DNA from: Hydractinia symbiolongicarpus
Taxonomy: Eukaryota > Cnidaria > Hydrozoa > Anthoathecata > Hydractiniidae
Length of the DNA: 64,000 bases
Direction: 5' to 3'
Assembly: GCF_029227915.1 (NCBI RefSeq)
Contig: NC_079880.1
Location: forward strand, 24,118,501-24,182,500
Translations under genes and position numbers: made by a program
The notes under the pieces: model-generated
Told to the model about the DNA's origin: nothing
The model's database searches: none
Seen by the model: only the letters and a program-made list of their open reading frames with translations
Shown: positions 21,385 to 33,215 of the stretch, one piece after another
Numbering within the stretch: the first letter of the stretch is position 1
Layout: every line of letters begins with the position of its first letter

Positions 21385-21455
21385 ACTCAAACCAGTCCAA
21401 CATTTCATCCAACATCACAAAAATCGCATGTTGGATGAAATATTGGACTGGTTTG
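21385..21455. repeat. Subterminal hairpin at the right Harbinger end
   Basis: ACCAGTCCAACATTTCATCC at 21390 is repeated in inverted form ending at 21452, giving a stem of about 25 bp with one mismatch and a 12-nt loop. The left end has a single diverged second copy (GGATGAAC near 18445). A cluster of TTCGAACGT palindromes lies close by at 21128-21185. Confidence 0.7.
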
Positions 21456-22683
21456 CCCCCGTCTTTAGCCTAAGTGCGCTGCATGCTTGACCTGAACTTC
21501 AGAGCTTAATTTGGCGCTTAACGCCAGCTAGTCAATGTTATAATAGCTACGAGTAACAGCACTATATGCTTACGGTTTGCCTCTGTTAAACTCAATTAAA
21601 TAATTAGATATTAAGTCAGCAAAATAAAATCATTCTTCGTTATACACGCTTCTCTTTGCAAAAAAAATTATTTTCTTACGTTATTGATGTGGCACTTGAT
21701 AAGACTCCTTTTGCTTTATTTGAATCGTCATATACCCTTGATGGTCTCGCAACATTTGATGCAATAATGCGAACTTGGTTTTAATACCAAGTGCTTTTTG
21801 TTTTTGAAAATAGAATTAAATAAATCTTATAATAATTAAAAAACAAAGACGAAAGCCGTAAAAATAGAATGTCTGGTCCTATAAAGAATAGAAATGAATT
21901 AAACCCGACATAGCGGAACGCTTTTTCTATTTTATTTGCCAAAACTAGGTTTTTTAAAAATTTATTTCACTGTTTTTTTCTTGCTGGTTAGACACAACTT
22001 GGTATTTCCATCAATTTATAATAAATAACTTATGCCAATAGGAAAACAGAGAATAAATTTAGGCGCAATATTTCTGGGTTTTTTTCTTCTATTTTTTCTT
22101 GCCCATACCCACTGCTAGGATATCGCATAAAGGAGGGACTAGCTTTTTGTTATTGGAAATTTTAGGCGTAAGTTTTGCGTTAAAATTAAGAATTTTCTCC
22201 ATTTATTCATATTTATCTCACTGTCGGAATTTTACATCAAGGAGGGACTTAATTTTAGAAAGATAATGGTAACACCAGCTAATTCACAAAGAACACCATC
22301 AAACGCCGCATCTAAAGTTACAGAAAAGCATAATAAAAGTGTTAAAGCATTTTAAAAAATTGTTTTCGCTTTTCATTCTGCAACATGCCCATATTTCAAA
22401 GAGAACTATAGAAAGTGTATTTACAATACTAAAGGAAGGCAGATGTAGGGTTGAAATAAAAATAAACATCTGGCGTAAAAAATGTACTCAGTGCCTTATT
22501 TGCAAACCTATGAAATAAAACTTTTTATATGTGTAAATTGAAAGAAGTTCTTTAATATAAATATAACTCTTAACAACAGTCGAAATTCTCTAGAAGGGCA
22601 GAAAGGAAGCGTACAAATAGATAGACCGTGCATAAACTTAAAAAAATATTTATCTTTATTACTATGACTCAACACATAATCGT

Positions 22684-23022
22684 TCAAAAACATTTTATAG
22701 ACATTTTTAGGGTTGTTGCCATTATTAAATAAAGATTCAAATGCAGATCGAGAAAATTAATGGATATATTGAGGTTAAATTTTGTTTTGATGTCTTCACC
22801 ATCCAAACGGGTAAATCGGTCGAATCTGATAAAATGGCCAATTTTCACATAAAATTTATAGGAACGATTGTAAAGTATTGTAAAAGTGCTTATATTTAAA
22901 AATATATATGTCTCTTTTATTGCCCATTTATGTTTAGTAATGCGTACAATGTTAAACCGATGTTTTCCGATTTGTTTTTTTTCGGATTTTGCACTGCTAC
23001 CAAGTCCACAAATAACGCACAT
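22684..23022 (-). CDS. Small Cys-pair ORF, possible first exon
   Basis: From ATG 23022 the product starts MCVICGLGSSAKSEKKQIG and KHRF, which looks like the opening of a zinc-binding domain (CxxC, basic, H). A possible donor (ATT then GTACGC) follows the KHRFNI codons at about 22951, so only about 70 bases may be exon. The rest of the frame is hydrophobic and AT-driven. I cannot name the family. Confidence 0.2.
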   Translation of the reverse strand: MCVICGLGSSAKSEKKQIGKHRFNIVRITKHKWAIKETYIFLNISTFTILYNRSYKFYVKIGHFIRFDRFTRLDGEDIKTKFNLNISINFLDLHLNLYLIMATTLKMSIKCF

Positions 23023-23815
23023 GCGCTGTTGGAAGCGCACCTAATGTAAATTAATAAAATACGTTTTTTAATTTAATACTGGTCTTTAGCTCTTGCAACG
23101 GGTTGTTATCATTGTGAATCGACATCGAGACCACAATCCTGGATATAAATTACCATTTTCTTCAAGACAAATGCACTCTTTTTACGCCAAAAAACAATGC
23201 GTTAATCTAAAGCACAGTGATTTTGTCGAGGTTAACCTAGTCGAGCTTCTCCATCAAAGTCGCATCGAGAAAAAAAACGTATTCCATAGGGAAAAGATAA
23301 TATTAATCATATATTTGATGCTCGTTAATAAATATTTGAATTTTCCATAGTTTTAATACGAGAACTCAAAAATTGTTACACAGCATTTGATGGACTACTT
23401 TTGATGTAAGAAGTGGCTAATATTTGTTTATGATGAAGATAAAACATATATATTTAGGAGTTGCATGGACAGATAGCCAGCGCATGCTACGATTTCACTA
23501 AACTTACATAACCTTACTAAACCTCTAGCGAAATAATGGAGAAAATAAGGCATACGTAATACTATGCAATTAGATCACGGAGATCAGTCAACGAAAGGTT
23601 TTCATCATACAAAGTAACATGCTTATATTGTAAACAAAACGAAAAGAAATTATATTCTTTCACAGCAGTCAGGTGCGCCGCTTGGTTTAACATGTGCAAG
23701 ATAACGTGTGCAAATATGATTTGTGTAGGCAGTTTAACATCAAATTACCGCCTGTGTGGAACCCCAGAGAATTTAAGCAAACCGCACCCAACATTCTTAG
23801 AAACTGATAGTTGGA

Positions 23816-24100
23816 TCAATTTCGAAACTTTCGAATATATCGAAATTTGCAAAATTTACATACGACCGATTTGCCGATGGGTAGAATTTTAGAATCAAAA
23901 GGGTCAACTCCCAGTTCCATTGTATTGATTCTTTTAGTGTTATTGCGCTTACTTTCAATTCTACTCGTCAATTTCAAAAGCTTTGTACCCCTGTTTTGTA
24001 AATGGGAGAGGTTTTTATTCATGCCAAACAGTACAAAACAAAAGGTCTTCTTTTCAGCCTTTATGGCTGTCATCCTATTTGTGGGCAATGTAAACAACAA
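23816..24100 (-). pseudogene. Possible BED/zinc-finger fragment
   Basis: The minus-strand frame ends with PIGKSVVCKFCKFRYIRK, resembling the start of a BED-like or CGBP1-like finger (VCKFC). It stops before the His half. Likely a decayed transposon piece. Confidence 0.2.
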
Positions 24101-24765
24101 ACAACGAATATTTTAAACACTATATATAAGACTAATTTGAAGAGTATTTTAAAAATGCCTAAAAAGAGTCACTTAAATAATACCCAAACGGTAAATAGTC
24201 ATGACTGGTTTAAGACCGACTTTTCATTCAACGAAAACTGACATGTCGTAATGTTTCTAACTTTAACACAATTAGAACCAACCCGTGTCTTAAAAGCTGG
24301 ACGTGTAAGATTTGAACTTTTAGAAATTTAAATTAAAATTTTAAACTTGCATGTTGAGCTGTTTGGTCGTTGATTGTTTAATCAAAATGCTTCATTTGTC
24401 AATCATCTAAAAACATAACAATCAAGATGATCAAGAACCAAACGCAGTAAAAGCTTTAAAATTTGTGGCTTTAAGTGGCTTTTTCTGGAAATGCGAGTCT
24501 GAACAGTGCTACAAAAGAAAGTAAAAATAGTCTTGAGATGTTTTTCAAAGATTTCTTATTTCACAGTTAAATTTTGTTTTGAATTCAACTTTTGAAGAAA
24601 TACTCATTAACATTATCAAAAGAGAGGTTGAAATACATTATTTGTTTCTCTAATTTTTAATATTGACAATTCCACATCCGTTACTTTTTAAATACGACAA
24701 TATTTATATTATTTTTTAAGTAAAACCTATCGCTCACAATTCAGTTTTCGTTGAATGGAAATAAA

Positions 24766-26080
24766 CCTTAAAGGACAGGCCAACTGTACTGCGTCACGGC
24801 TGCTGAATAAAAGTTCATGATGACAATGTTGGTTTTAAAGACCAGTTTGACTGTACTTGGTTGCTCCATAACAAGAAAAAAAGTGCTGAACAAAGACTAA
24901 GAATATTTTAAATTGAAAATATTCGTAAAGTTTTATAAAAATTGATGTCTTTCACATAAATAGCGATATTTTCACGTAAAACTTTGCGGAACTACAACAT
25001 ACTGGACACAAAATACAATACAGTCTGTTATAAACACCAGGTTTGTTTACGTCTTTGTAAGCGCTGAATTATTTATAGTTCAGTATTTTTACACATTTGC
25101 CAAACGAGTGGCTAAATTGAAACACAATGGAATATATGTCTTTTTTGATGACCACAGGTCAGTACACACAAAAAAATTAAACAAGAGAAAGTTAAATATC
25201 AAAGTAGCAGAAATGTTAAAAAAACAAGTGACGAACATATCTTTATTATTTTATACTACTAAACATTTATATTACTGAACAAATTTGTAAGTAATAATAA
25301 AGATGAAGCGCGTTCGATTTTTTGTTGAATATTTTCGGTTATATCATAGTTGTATCGTAGGCGACGACCACCGACGTGGTTTACGCAATCTATCCCTAAA
25401 TTGTGTTGGACGACCCTCCCATACTGCATTGAAGTTAATAATGGCGACACATATAGGAGAAGATTACTTGGCTGGAGATGATCTTGATGATTTATTACAG
25501 TTAATGGAGGATGGAGGTTTTTTGAAAGATAACCTTAATTTAAAACGCAGAATTAGATGCTGTTGTAATAGAAGTTGAAAGTTGCAAGAAATATGACGTT
25601 TACCGTTGCGATAAAGTTTGAAAACTACAACATGGTCTAACCAGACATTGCAATACTGAGCATGCCTTGTCAGAAGTGCCAGATGCTAGCTCTTCTCTGT
25701 CTGTGTCAACATTGTCAAAAGAACAAAAAATTCTATTATCATTAAAATTATTTGTGAAAAAAAGTTGTTCAACATTTTTGCCATTTTGATCTTCAACTTT
25801 TTCTAATCAAATCACTTTGTGTACATTGACCCCGTGACCATCACAAAAAAGAGAAATATATCTCATTGTTTTTTAATTTAGCCACCCGTTTGACAAATGC
25901 GTAGAAATACTCAATTATAAATAATTTAGCACTCACAAAAATGTAAACAAAATGATGTATGGTTTATAGTTATAGTTTATGGAGCAGGCAAGCAAGCCCA
26001 TCGGTCTGGTCTTTAGAATCAACACTTATAAACTTTTATTCAGAAGCCATGCTGCAGCGCATTTTGCCTCTCCTTTAAGG
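24766..26080. mobile_element. Foldback element with long inverted arms
   Basis: The left end CCTTAAAGGACAGGC (24766) matches the complement of the right end GCCTCTCCTTTAAGG (ending 26080). The arms (about 24766-25225 and 25740-26080) are diverged inverted copies, sharing for example the complement of TTGTTCAACATTTTTGCC and the GGTCTGGTCTTTA region. The centre carries a decayed C2H2-like ORF. A further arm-type copy lies at 32304-33215. Superfamily not determined. Confidence 0.7.
25441..25760 (+). pseudogene. C2H2-like zinc-finger ORF inside the foldback element
   Basis: The plus strand reads from ATG 25441 (MATHIGEDYLAGDDLDDLLQ). Then, after a frameshift near 25545, it gives VESCKKYDVYRCDKV and, after a small disruption, GLTRHCNTEHALSEVPDASS. 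The C...GLTRH...EH pattern is a C2H2 finger that has lost its second Cys. The frame runs on into the right arm. Such fingers accompany DNA-transposon proteins, and no catalytic domain is visible here. Confidence 0.5.
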
Positions 26081-26585
26081 GAAGAACATTTGACGGAAAA
26101 AAAATCCGGCGGATTTGGCAGTTTAGACAAAATCAGCCAAATAAATTCCGGCTAAAAATTTTTTTTTTCGCCCTCCACTATATTAAATTCCGCCATTTTT
26201 TTTCTAATTTACTTCTCACTAAATTTTCTTCCCGCTAAAAAACTGTGCCATTCCTTCGAAGCGATTAAATTTCCTCTATAAATATCACGTTTTAAAGGGC
26301 GGAAGCATGAAACACCCTGTGTAAGCCAGTTGAAAGTAGTGTTGTCAAAAAATAAAGTGTCTTTCATAAATGCTTTAAAATTTATCTTTCGTTATGAGGC
26401 ATGCTTAAAAATTAGCTGATTTAGCTCCTTCTTCTTAATTTTGTCAATGGTTTTAGAATATAGTTCACAGTTTGCTAGGTAGTTCTATTATTTTAACCAA
26501 AAATAACAAAATGCATTTACGCCCAAAGTTACCAGACAAAGAAATTTCGAATAAAATCTATCATTTTTCCTATTTTAAAAATTAG
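26081..26585. other. Element-end-like AT-rich stretch
   Basis: Positions 26096-26250 contain several GGCGGATTTGG, AAATTCCGGC and AAATTCCGCC motifs in both orientations, typical of the ends of DNA transposons. They probably belong to the relic at 26590-27075 or the pogo-like one downstream, which has related ATTCCGCA repeats at 29716-29862. Confidence 0.4.
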
Positions 26586-26589
26586 CAAA

Positions 26590-27075
26590 ACTATCAGTCG
26601 TAAAAGATTCCCTGGAAATATTCTGAACTAGTCTCCCAATCATCGTAATCTATTATAATAGATTTCCTTTTTACTGATTCTCCGTAACGTTTCTTCTTCA
26701 CTGGAATTTTTCCTGATTTATTAAAAAAAGCTCTGATGTCTTTCTGTGCATCGTTATTGTTCGTCAAACATCATCGTTCTTCTTCAGCTTTCTTTTCCCC
26801 CTTTTCTTTTGAGGCTTTTCTTTCGTCTCTTGAGATGCCAAATAAGATCCAGCAACAAAGCCTTCATCACGTGGGTAAATGTTTGGCTATATCAATGTTT
26901 CAAAAAGGTAATAAGTTTTTTTGTTTTCTAATGTGCGGGGCATGTAAATTGTTACTTTACAGGGAATTTCAAGTCCATCTTGCATACAATCGAGTTCTTC
27001 TTCCACGCATGGCTGCTAATAGTTGCGATAGAAATGATACCCTCTCAGAGCAGATGAATATTCGTAGATTTTCTC
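26590..27075 (-). pseudogene. HIRAN-domain-like relic
   Basis: A nearly continuous minus-strand frame. It reads YEYSSALRGYHFYRNY, stop, QPCVEEELDC, MQDGLEIPCKVTIY, then a stop and PNIYPRDEGFVAG, then Lys-rich sequence. A frameshift leads to a C-terminus ending DYDDWETSSEYFQG. The ALRGYHFY...GLEIPCK arrangement resembles stand-alone HIRAN proteins that are numerous in cnidarian genomes. HIRAN domains bind DNA 3' ends. The middle of the domain is deleted, and two stops and a frameshift make it a pseudogene. Confidence 0.45.
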
Positions 27076-27587
27076 ACCAATGTTGCAATGCTAAAGGACG
27101 ACAAACTGTGTGGAAAAAACTGAGTTCTTTATTTTTATTTTTGAAGACATTCGAATGAAGTTAAGGCCAGTTTTCACTTACCAAATTTCCGTACGAAAAC
27201 AATTGAAGTTAATAATTCCGGACAATTTTTGCTGAAAAAACTCTCACAAATAAATTGGAATTTACTAAATGAACTGAAGGAATACAAAGCGTTGCAAATA
27301 TGATGTCACTCCAACCAAAACATGTCGTTTTGTACGAAGAAACACTGGCGTGAAAATCGGTCTTTACATGCAAATTCGAACGTGCTCACAAATGATGTAA
27401 CATATTATTTTCGTTGGCTGCTTTCTTTTGATCGACTAGAAAGAAAAAAATCAGCAAGGTATTTTTATCTCTTCACTTACCCGAATCGTTTTTAGTCTTG
27501 TTTAAGTTTACCAGTAGATTATTTCATACACCAGAAAGGTCGCATTATAACAGACAGTAGTCGTAAGTGTGTTTGGGAAATATCCCC
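27076..27587. other. Gene-free stretch
   Basis: AT-rich with nothing recognised. Confidence 0.4.
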
Positions 27588-27589
27588 AC

Positions 27590-27940
27590 TACACGTATTT
27601 TTTAAAAGAAATCCCTTTATAAGAAACTAGAGGCTATAGCTTCCAAAAAATAAGAAACTTTCAGTGCTGGACTTTTTAGGCTTCAAAAAATTAAGAAACT
27701 AATAAAAGTAGTTTTCCAGGAAGTATCTTTTTTGATGTGAATTTCTTTACCTATATGTATAACGTTCGATATTGCCAATTTCAATGGAATGTTGTTTATG
27801 TTTAACTTTTGTACGTGACACATTGAATAAATGAACGTTCTTTTCTTAACTTTGTGAAGAAACCATATAAAAAACTTCCAGTACTAAAGTTACCAAAACA
27901 TTAAGAAACTGCCACTACTAGAGCAAAAAAAATACGTGTA
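27590..27940. mobile_element. Small MITE with TA-flanked inverted ends
   Basis: TACACGTATTTTTT at 27590 pairs with its complement ending 27940, the outer TA on each side being a likely target duplication as in Tc1/mariner. AAGAAACT occurs several times inside (27618-27700 and 27903-27910). No coding sequence. It sits just upstream of the pogo-like relic. Confidence 0.5.
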
Positions 27941-27964
27941 TGTTACAAAGATTTTTTTTTTATA

Positions 27965-29539
27965 TTTTAGGATCAAGTTCACAAATAGTCTGAGGCACGT
28001 TGTGACACAAGTTGAAAGTGGTCTCGGTCAGATGGAATACACTGTGGTAGAAGCTGCTTATCAAGAGAAGAAACTCAGGTAAAAGCGTGTACAATTACGG
28101 AGGAAAAACGTTTCGAAATTGAAAAGTTCGCAGCTATTAACGGTGTAACAAAAGCTGTTAAAAAGTTTAAAAAACGCACAAACATTTGGCTTACGGTGAA
28201 AGTATTGCCCGAAAACTTAAAGCTCGTTACGAACAGTTTACTAAAAAAAAACAGAGCCGTAAGTAATAAAATGCCTCATTTGTAACGTGGAAGATCCCTA
28301 ATGTGGGAAGCACCGGATGAAAAAGGGAGAACATTTTTACTTAAGTTGAAAAAGAGGGTGGTGTAGTGAGTACTGTAGTTGCAATTGATACAGAAAATGC
28401 CGTAATTGAAAGGAGTGACAACGAACACGTTAAATCAATCGATCTTGATTCAACATCATGGGCTAAGAAATTATTCATACAGATGGGTTTCTGTAAACGT
28501 GCATGTACCACCTCAAAACCAGAAATCACGGTGTTGGCGAAACGAGAAGCAAAGATTTTGCTTCAGCAACAAGTATCAAGTTTAGTCAAAATCAATGTAG
28601 TTTTTATTCACTAATCAAGAACTTTGACTAAACTCCCGTTAAGTATGCAGCAGTACAAAGTCGCACATTAGATATCAGAGATACTTCACATGTTGCTATT
28701 GCAGGGTCTGCTTATACACAAGCCATCACTGTCACCTTTGGTATGACATTTAGCAATGGTTTCTTGCCAATGCAGCTGATTTATGGCGGGAGGACGGAAA
28801 CAAGCATACCAACATTTAAGTTACCTAAGAGCTTTGATTTCAGTGCCAACCCGAAACACTTCAGCGACACGGAGGAAATGTTAAAGCTCATTGATGGCAT
28901 CATACTACCATAAATCCAGCAGGAACGCAAAAAATCACAACTTGAAAATGACCATCCTGCATTGTTGATCCTTGGTATCTTCTCAGAACTAATGACACGT
29001 GCCGTACTTGAAAAATTGCAAGAAAGCAATATCCATTTGGTTCGTACATGACTTATTTGTTTCAATCACTCGACCTAACAGTTAATGGTGCTGAGAAAGC
29101 TGACACGAATCGACGATTCACCGAGTGGTACAGCAAAGAGATTTGGAGAGAGCTTGAGGCTGGAAGAGACCTGGACGACATTGACATTAAACTTACACTT
29201 GCATTGCTAAAACCTCTCACTCACGTTGGCTTGTGCATATTTACGACTACCTCACTTCATCTAATGGATCAGAAGTAATATCAAATGGTTGGCGGGTTTC
29301 GGGAATAACTGAAGCACTCGTCAAAGGGTCTAAGGGGATTGAAAGCCTCGACCCGTTTGCTTCTGTGGATCCTTTAGAAACGGATAATTCCATTCCAGAT
29401 GAAAGGAATATACGGGATAGTAAAGAAGATATTTCTCGCTTCGTTACACAAAATGTCAGAGGATTCGGATGATGAGTGGGAGTATGAAGATGGAACCGAT
29501 TTTACAAATATTTTCGCCATCTTAAATGATGAACTCTAA
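27965..29539 (+). pseudogene. pogo/Tigger-like transposase (DDE_1) relic
   Basis: Fragments in order on the plus strand: EKRFEIEKFAAINGVTKAVK at 28107 (helix-turn-helix), YGESIARKLKARYEQF, the IDLDSTSWAKKLFIQMGF region (28366-28614), then LKYAAVQSRTLDIRDTSHV and FGMTFSNGFLPMQLIYGG. Next come NDHPALLILGIF (second acidic region), YLFQSLDLTVNG (29048) and the C-terminal SSNGSEVISNGWRVSGI, ending in the acidic EDSDDEWEYEDG and stop at 29539. This is the jerky/pogo DDE_1 layout widespread in cnidarians. Multiple stops and frameshifts, including loss of the first catalytic region by a shift near 28620, show it is dead. Confidence 0.8.
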
Positions 29540-32303
29540 AAGTTTTGGTTATATATAAGATATCGTCACAAGACATTCAGATTTTGTTTCTTCTGTCCCC
29601 ATTATCCCTGATCTCACACTATGAACTTAGGACTTCAACACGTCTTCAGATATATAAGTTGTCTCAGAAAAAGAACCGTTTGGGACCTTGCTTGCGAAGT
29701 AAAAAACGTACGTAATCACATAAATAGAATCCGCAAATTTTATAAACATTTCGAAATCGCACTAATAAATTCCGCACATTTAACCATTTACCCAGATTCG
29801 CCCTAATTAATTCCGCATTAATATAAATCGACTCTTAATTCGCACTATTTTATTCCGCACCTTTTTATCCTCGATTTATTTTCTGCCCTTAAGGTAATTG
29901 GATATTTCAAAAATGGCAGTTTTTACCAAATTTTAACGCTTTCTATAATATTCGTATTAATCTCTATTTTTTTCCAAAATTCAATACAATATTTAATTCT
30001 TTCCTCAACAGATATTACAGAAGTTAAACACTTTCTTTAGACTGGCTGGCTGTTGGTGACTGGTCAATTTGTCCTCCAGTGTCCCTGTTGTCAAGACGCG
30101 AGGCATACATCAGCAGGATTCGGTCTTCTTCAGAGTTGGCTGTTCTTTGCCAGTTTGAGCTTTGGAATGCGGAATTTGTTGATCATGAGCGAATACCAAA
30201 CTAACGATGTGTAATATTTTCCAGCTTATTCCGACCTCTTATTTATTTAGTCCTGTGACAAAGCAAAATGAACTTATTTTGTAACTTGACATACCCCGTT
30301 GTATGCCAATAAATTCGTGTTACATGCCAAAAGAACTGATTTCTGTTGGTTTTGAATTTTTATTTGATGTGTTCTTGTTGAATTGTTGGTTTTTAATATT
30401 TTGTGTTAAACTTTTGCCAAGGAGATCGTATGCAATAGACTGAATAACAGATTTTAATACATTTTATTTGATTTTATAAAAGTTTTATTTGACTTGTTGC
30501 GGACTGTGGGAATTTAGTAATAAATTTTATTTTCTGTGACTTTATGAAATTTGTAGGAATAACATTTTAAGTGATTTAAACTTAATGATATTCAGTTTGT
30601 TCCTGCATTGTGAGTGAGTAGACCTCAAACTCTGCGAGGGAGTAATTGCTTCTCCGTCTTTGCGTTTTTTGTGTCTTGAGTATAGAGTTTTTGTCATGTT
30701 TAGTTTGTGCAAGCTTCCCGTTTGTCAGTGTGTAAAATATCTGTGTCGTGAGTGTGCGTATGCATAGTAAAGTTTGGGGAATTTTCGTGATTTAATAGGT
30801 ATGTTAGTTGTTGGTTAACCTGTGGAAAATTCCACGATGGATCGCCCATCGTACATATGTCCTGCATCGCTATTTCGTCAATCCTTTCCGCTTGAACGGG
30901 GCTATTGATACATAGGTACGAATATAATGTCATTTTTGATTAAAAAAGCCCATCATTTTTAAACAGGCTCACAGAGAGACGTGTTGGAGTATTATACAGA
31001 TCTTATTCCTGTGTGTGTTATTTCTTGTGTATGCATTAACCGTTCAGCATCAGACTTTGCAAATCTATATGTTTCTGTTATTTTATATCCAAGGTGTTTT
31101 CTGTTGTTTTAAAGCAAGCTTTTTCTTCGTTTTGTTCGTAGCGTCACGAATTCTAAAAGAAAAGTTAATGTTCCACACTTCGTGTTAGCAAACCCATCCA
31201 CCCGTCACTCGTCACTGCTAAGTTTTGGTAACACAGTTAGTCAAACTATATTAAACATTACCATGCTGCCATACTTTATCAGTTTTGTTTAAAAATAAAG
31301 GACTATGCTTTGCGTCAACGAGTCTCTTAATAGGCAATTAACAAAGAATAAATACGTCGTCATAAAATCAATTCCATCACAACAAGAATTTTCTTTAATA
31401 ATGATAATTAATTGCGTTGTCAGGAAGTCAAGGAATTCATATCCATAGCAATCATGACTTTCCTTAGATAAATAATCAAGCTGAAATATATTGTCAGGGA
31501 ATTCAAACATTAAAAGTCATAGCAACTACGTACGTTTTATGAAAGAAGAATTAGAAGTTATATAAAGCGAGACGGATCTAATTTTGACTAGGGAAGAGTT
31601 TAACAAAATATGTTTATTTTGAAAAGATTTTTCTCTATTTTTATGCACATTGATATTTATTTTTGAGAATAATACTCGTGTAGAAAAAATACTGTGTAGA
31701 AATAATACCGTGTGCTCGCAAAGAATGCAGTTTAGACTTTTCGGAGTAGATCACTTGATGATAAACCACATTCACGCTTGATATTTTCCACTATATTCTA
31801 AACTTATTGTCTGGTGAACAACCAGATTCTTGTTTTGACCGATTTCTGTGTTTGCTTACATGAAGATACACTGGCAGGTTGTTACTGAAGTTTCATTTCT
31901 TCTTGTGATCACATCCGATAGGGTTAATTTTCAGCATGCCACATTTTTAGGGTACTTGAAAGTCCCTTAAAAGTATACGACGAGTATGTTTAAAACAAAT
32001 AGGTTACATCTATATAATTCTTTCTCGATTTGTTTGTTGGCCATGCTTAACAGATTTGGTAAACGTACAATAACAAGATACGTTTAGTTAGCGAGGTTAA
32101 TTAAAAAATAGAAAATAAATGTTTCCTTATTTCTCAAGGAGTCTAAGTCTGGTGACTGTATGTCTAATTATGGATAATAACAGCTCCCTAGTAATTGTAT
32201 CTTAAACGTTTTAGTCATGAAGGCAAAATAAGAATAAAACAACTTTTGTGTCAGATGACTTTTACTTACAGATTACGCATAAAACACCAAGATAAAACCT
32301 ATA
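29540..32303. other. Gene-free stretch with transposon-end repeats
   Basis: Between 29716 and 29862 there are four direct copies of a motif like TCGCnCTAAT-AATTCCGCA, probably the right end of the pogo-like element. The rest of the stretch is AT-rich without a convincing exon. Confidence 0.4.
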
Positions 32304-33215
32304 TTAAAGAAGAGGCGAACAGCCCTAGACACGGCTGATGAATAAAGGTTCATGATGGCAGTGTTGATTTTGAAGATCAGACAGACTTGCTTGGTCTGCT
32401 CCATAATAAATCGATTTACATGTTACAAAAAAATGTGGCTGGTGTCTCGCAGTAGACAGGGGATGCTAACTCAAGGGTCCGCACCAGATCCCAACCATGA
32501 GTGAATTTTACCAATCCTCGTGTTTCCACATTCATAGGTGTTTGTTTCAGTACAGCCGAAATCCATTAGCTTTGAGATCATCCCTGTAAAAGAGAGAATA
32601 CAGAAGTTCTCCAGTTGCTTCTTATTCTTTGGAGAGAAACCCCTTTTTTTTCATTAACATCAATGTCTCAAAAGGCTAGTTATATCTGCATTGCAATGTA
32701 GTTACTCGTATCCTTTCGTCCTACACAAAAACTAAGAATGTTTTAATATTGAAAATATCGATAGAGTCATAAAAAAATAATGTTTTTTTACATAAAAAGG
32801 GTGCTTTCACCCAAAACATTGCAGAACGACAACAGAGTAGACCCAAAATATAAAGCAGTCTGTTAAAAATATTAGTTTTGTTACGTCTTTGCGAGTGCTG
32901 AATTATTTTATATTTTAGCATTTTTACGCATTTGCTAAACAGGTGGTTAAATTAAAAAAAATGGAATATATTTCTCTTTATTGTGATGGTCACGGGGCAA
33001 AACGCACAAAATAATTAAAGAAGAAAAAGTTGAAGATCAATATAGCAAAAATGTTGAACAACTTTTGCCAAACATATTTTTATTATTTTAAACTACTGAA
33101 CTTACTGAACTTACTAAAATTTGTGAGTAAGAAATATATAGAAAAAAAAAGACTCATAAATAAAGTTGAAGCCTCCATATTGAGCGTTCGATTTGTTGTT
33201 GAATGTGTCCAGTCT
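32304..33215 (+). repeat. Dispersed copy of the foldback arm, with an internal insertion
   Basis: From ATTAAAGAAGAGGCGAAC at about 32304 the sequence follows the left arm at 24766 onward, for example TGGCAGTGTTGATTTTGAAG and, after the gap, ACTAAGAATGTTTTAATATTG, down to GCGTTCGATTTGTTGTTGAA at about 33183. A segment of about 310 bases (32410-32720) is extra. Part of that insert (32660-32705) resembles 12190-12240. Confidence 0.65.

Larger units (their letters stand above)
18398..21470 (+). mobile_element. PIF/Harbinger element with two genes
   Basis: TAA duplications at 18395-18397 and 21471-21473 fit the 3-bp TWA target of Harbinger. The ends start GGC and end GCC, with inverted repeats CAAACCAGTCCAACATTTCA (from 18406) and its complement ending near 21454. 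At the right end a 7-nt segment separates GCC from the C-run, unlike the left. The transposase (+, 18553) and the MADF-type accessory gene (-, 21032) converge. Length is 3073 bp. Confidence 0.85.
21474..24765. other. Mostly gene-free stretch
   Basis: AT-rich. Two weak minus-strand frames with Cys pairs (22684-23022 and 23816-24100) are listed separately. No other gene, RNA or element boundary is visible. Confidence 0.35.
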
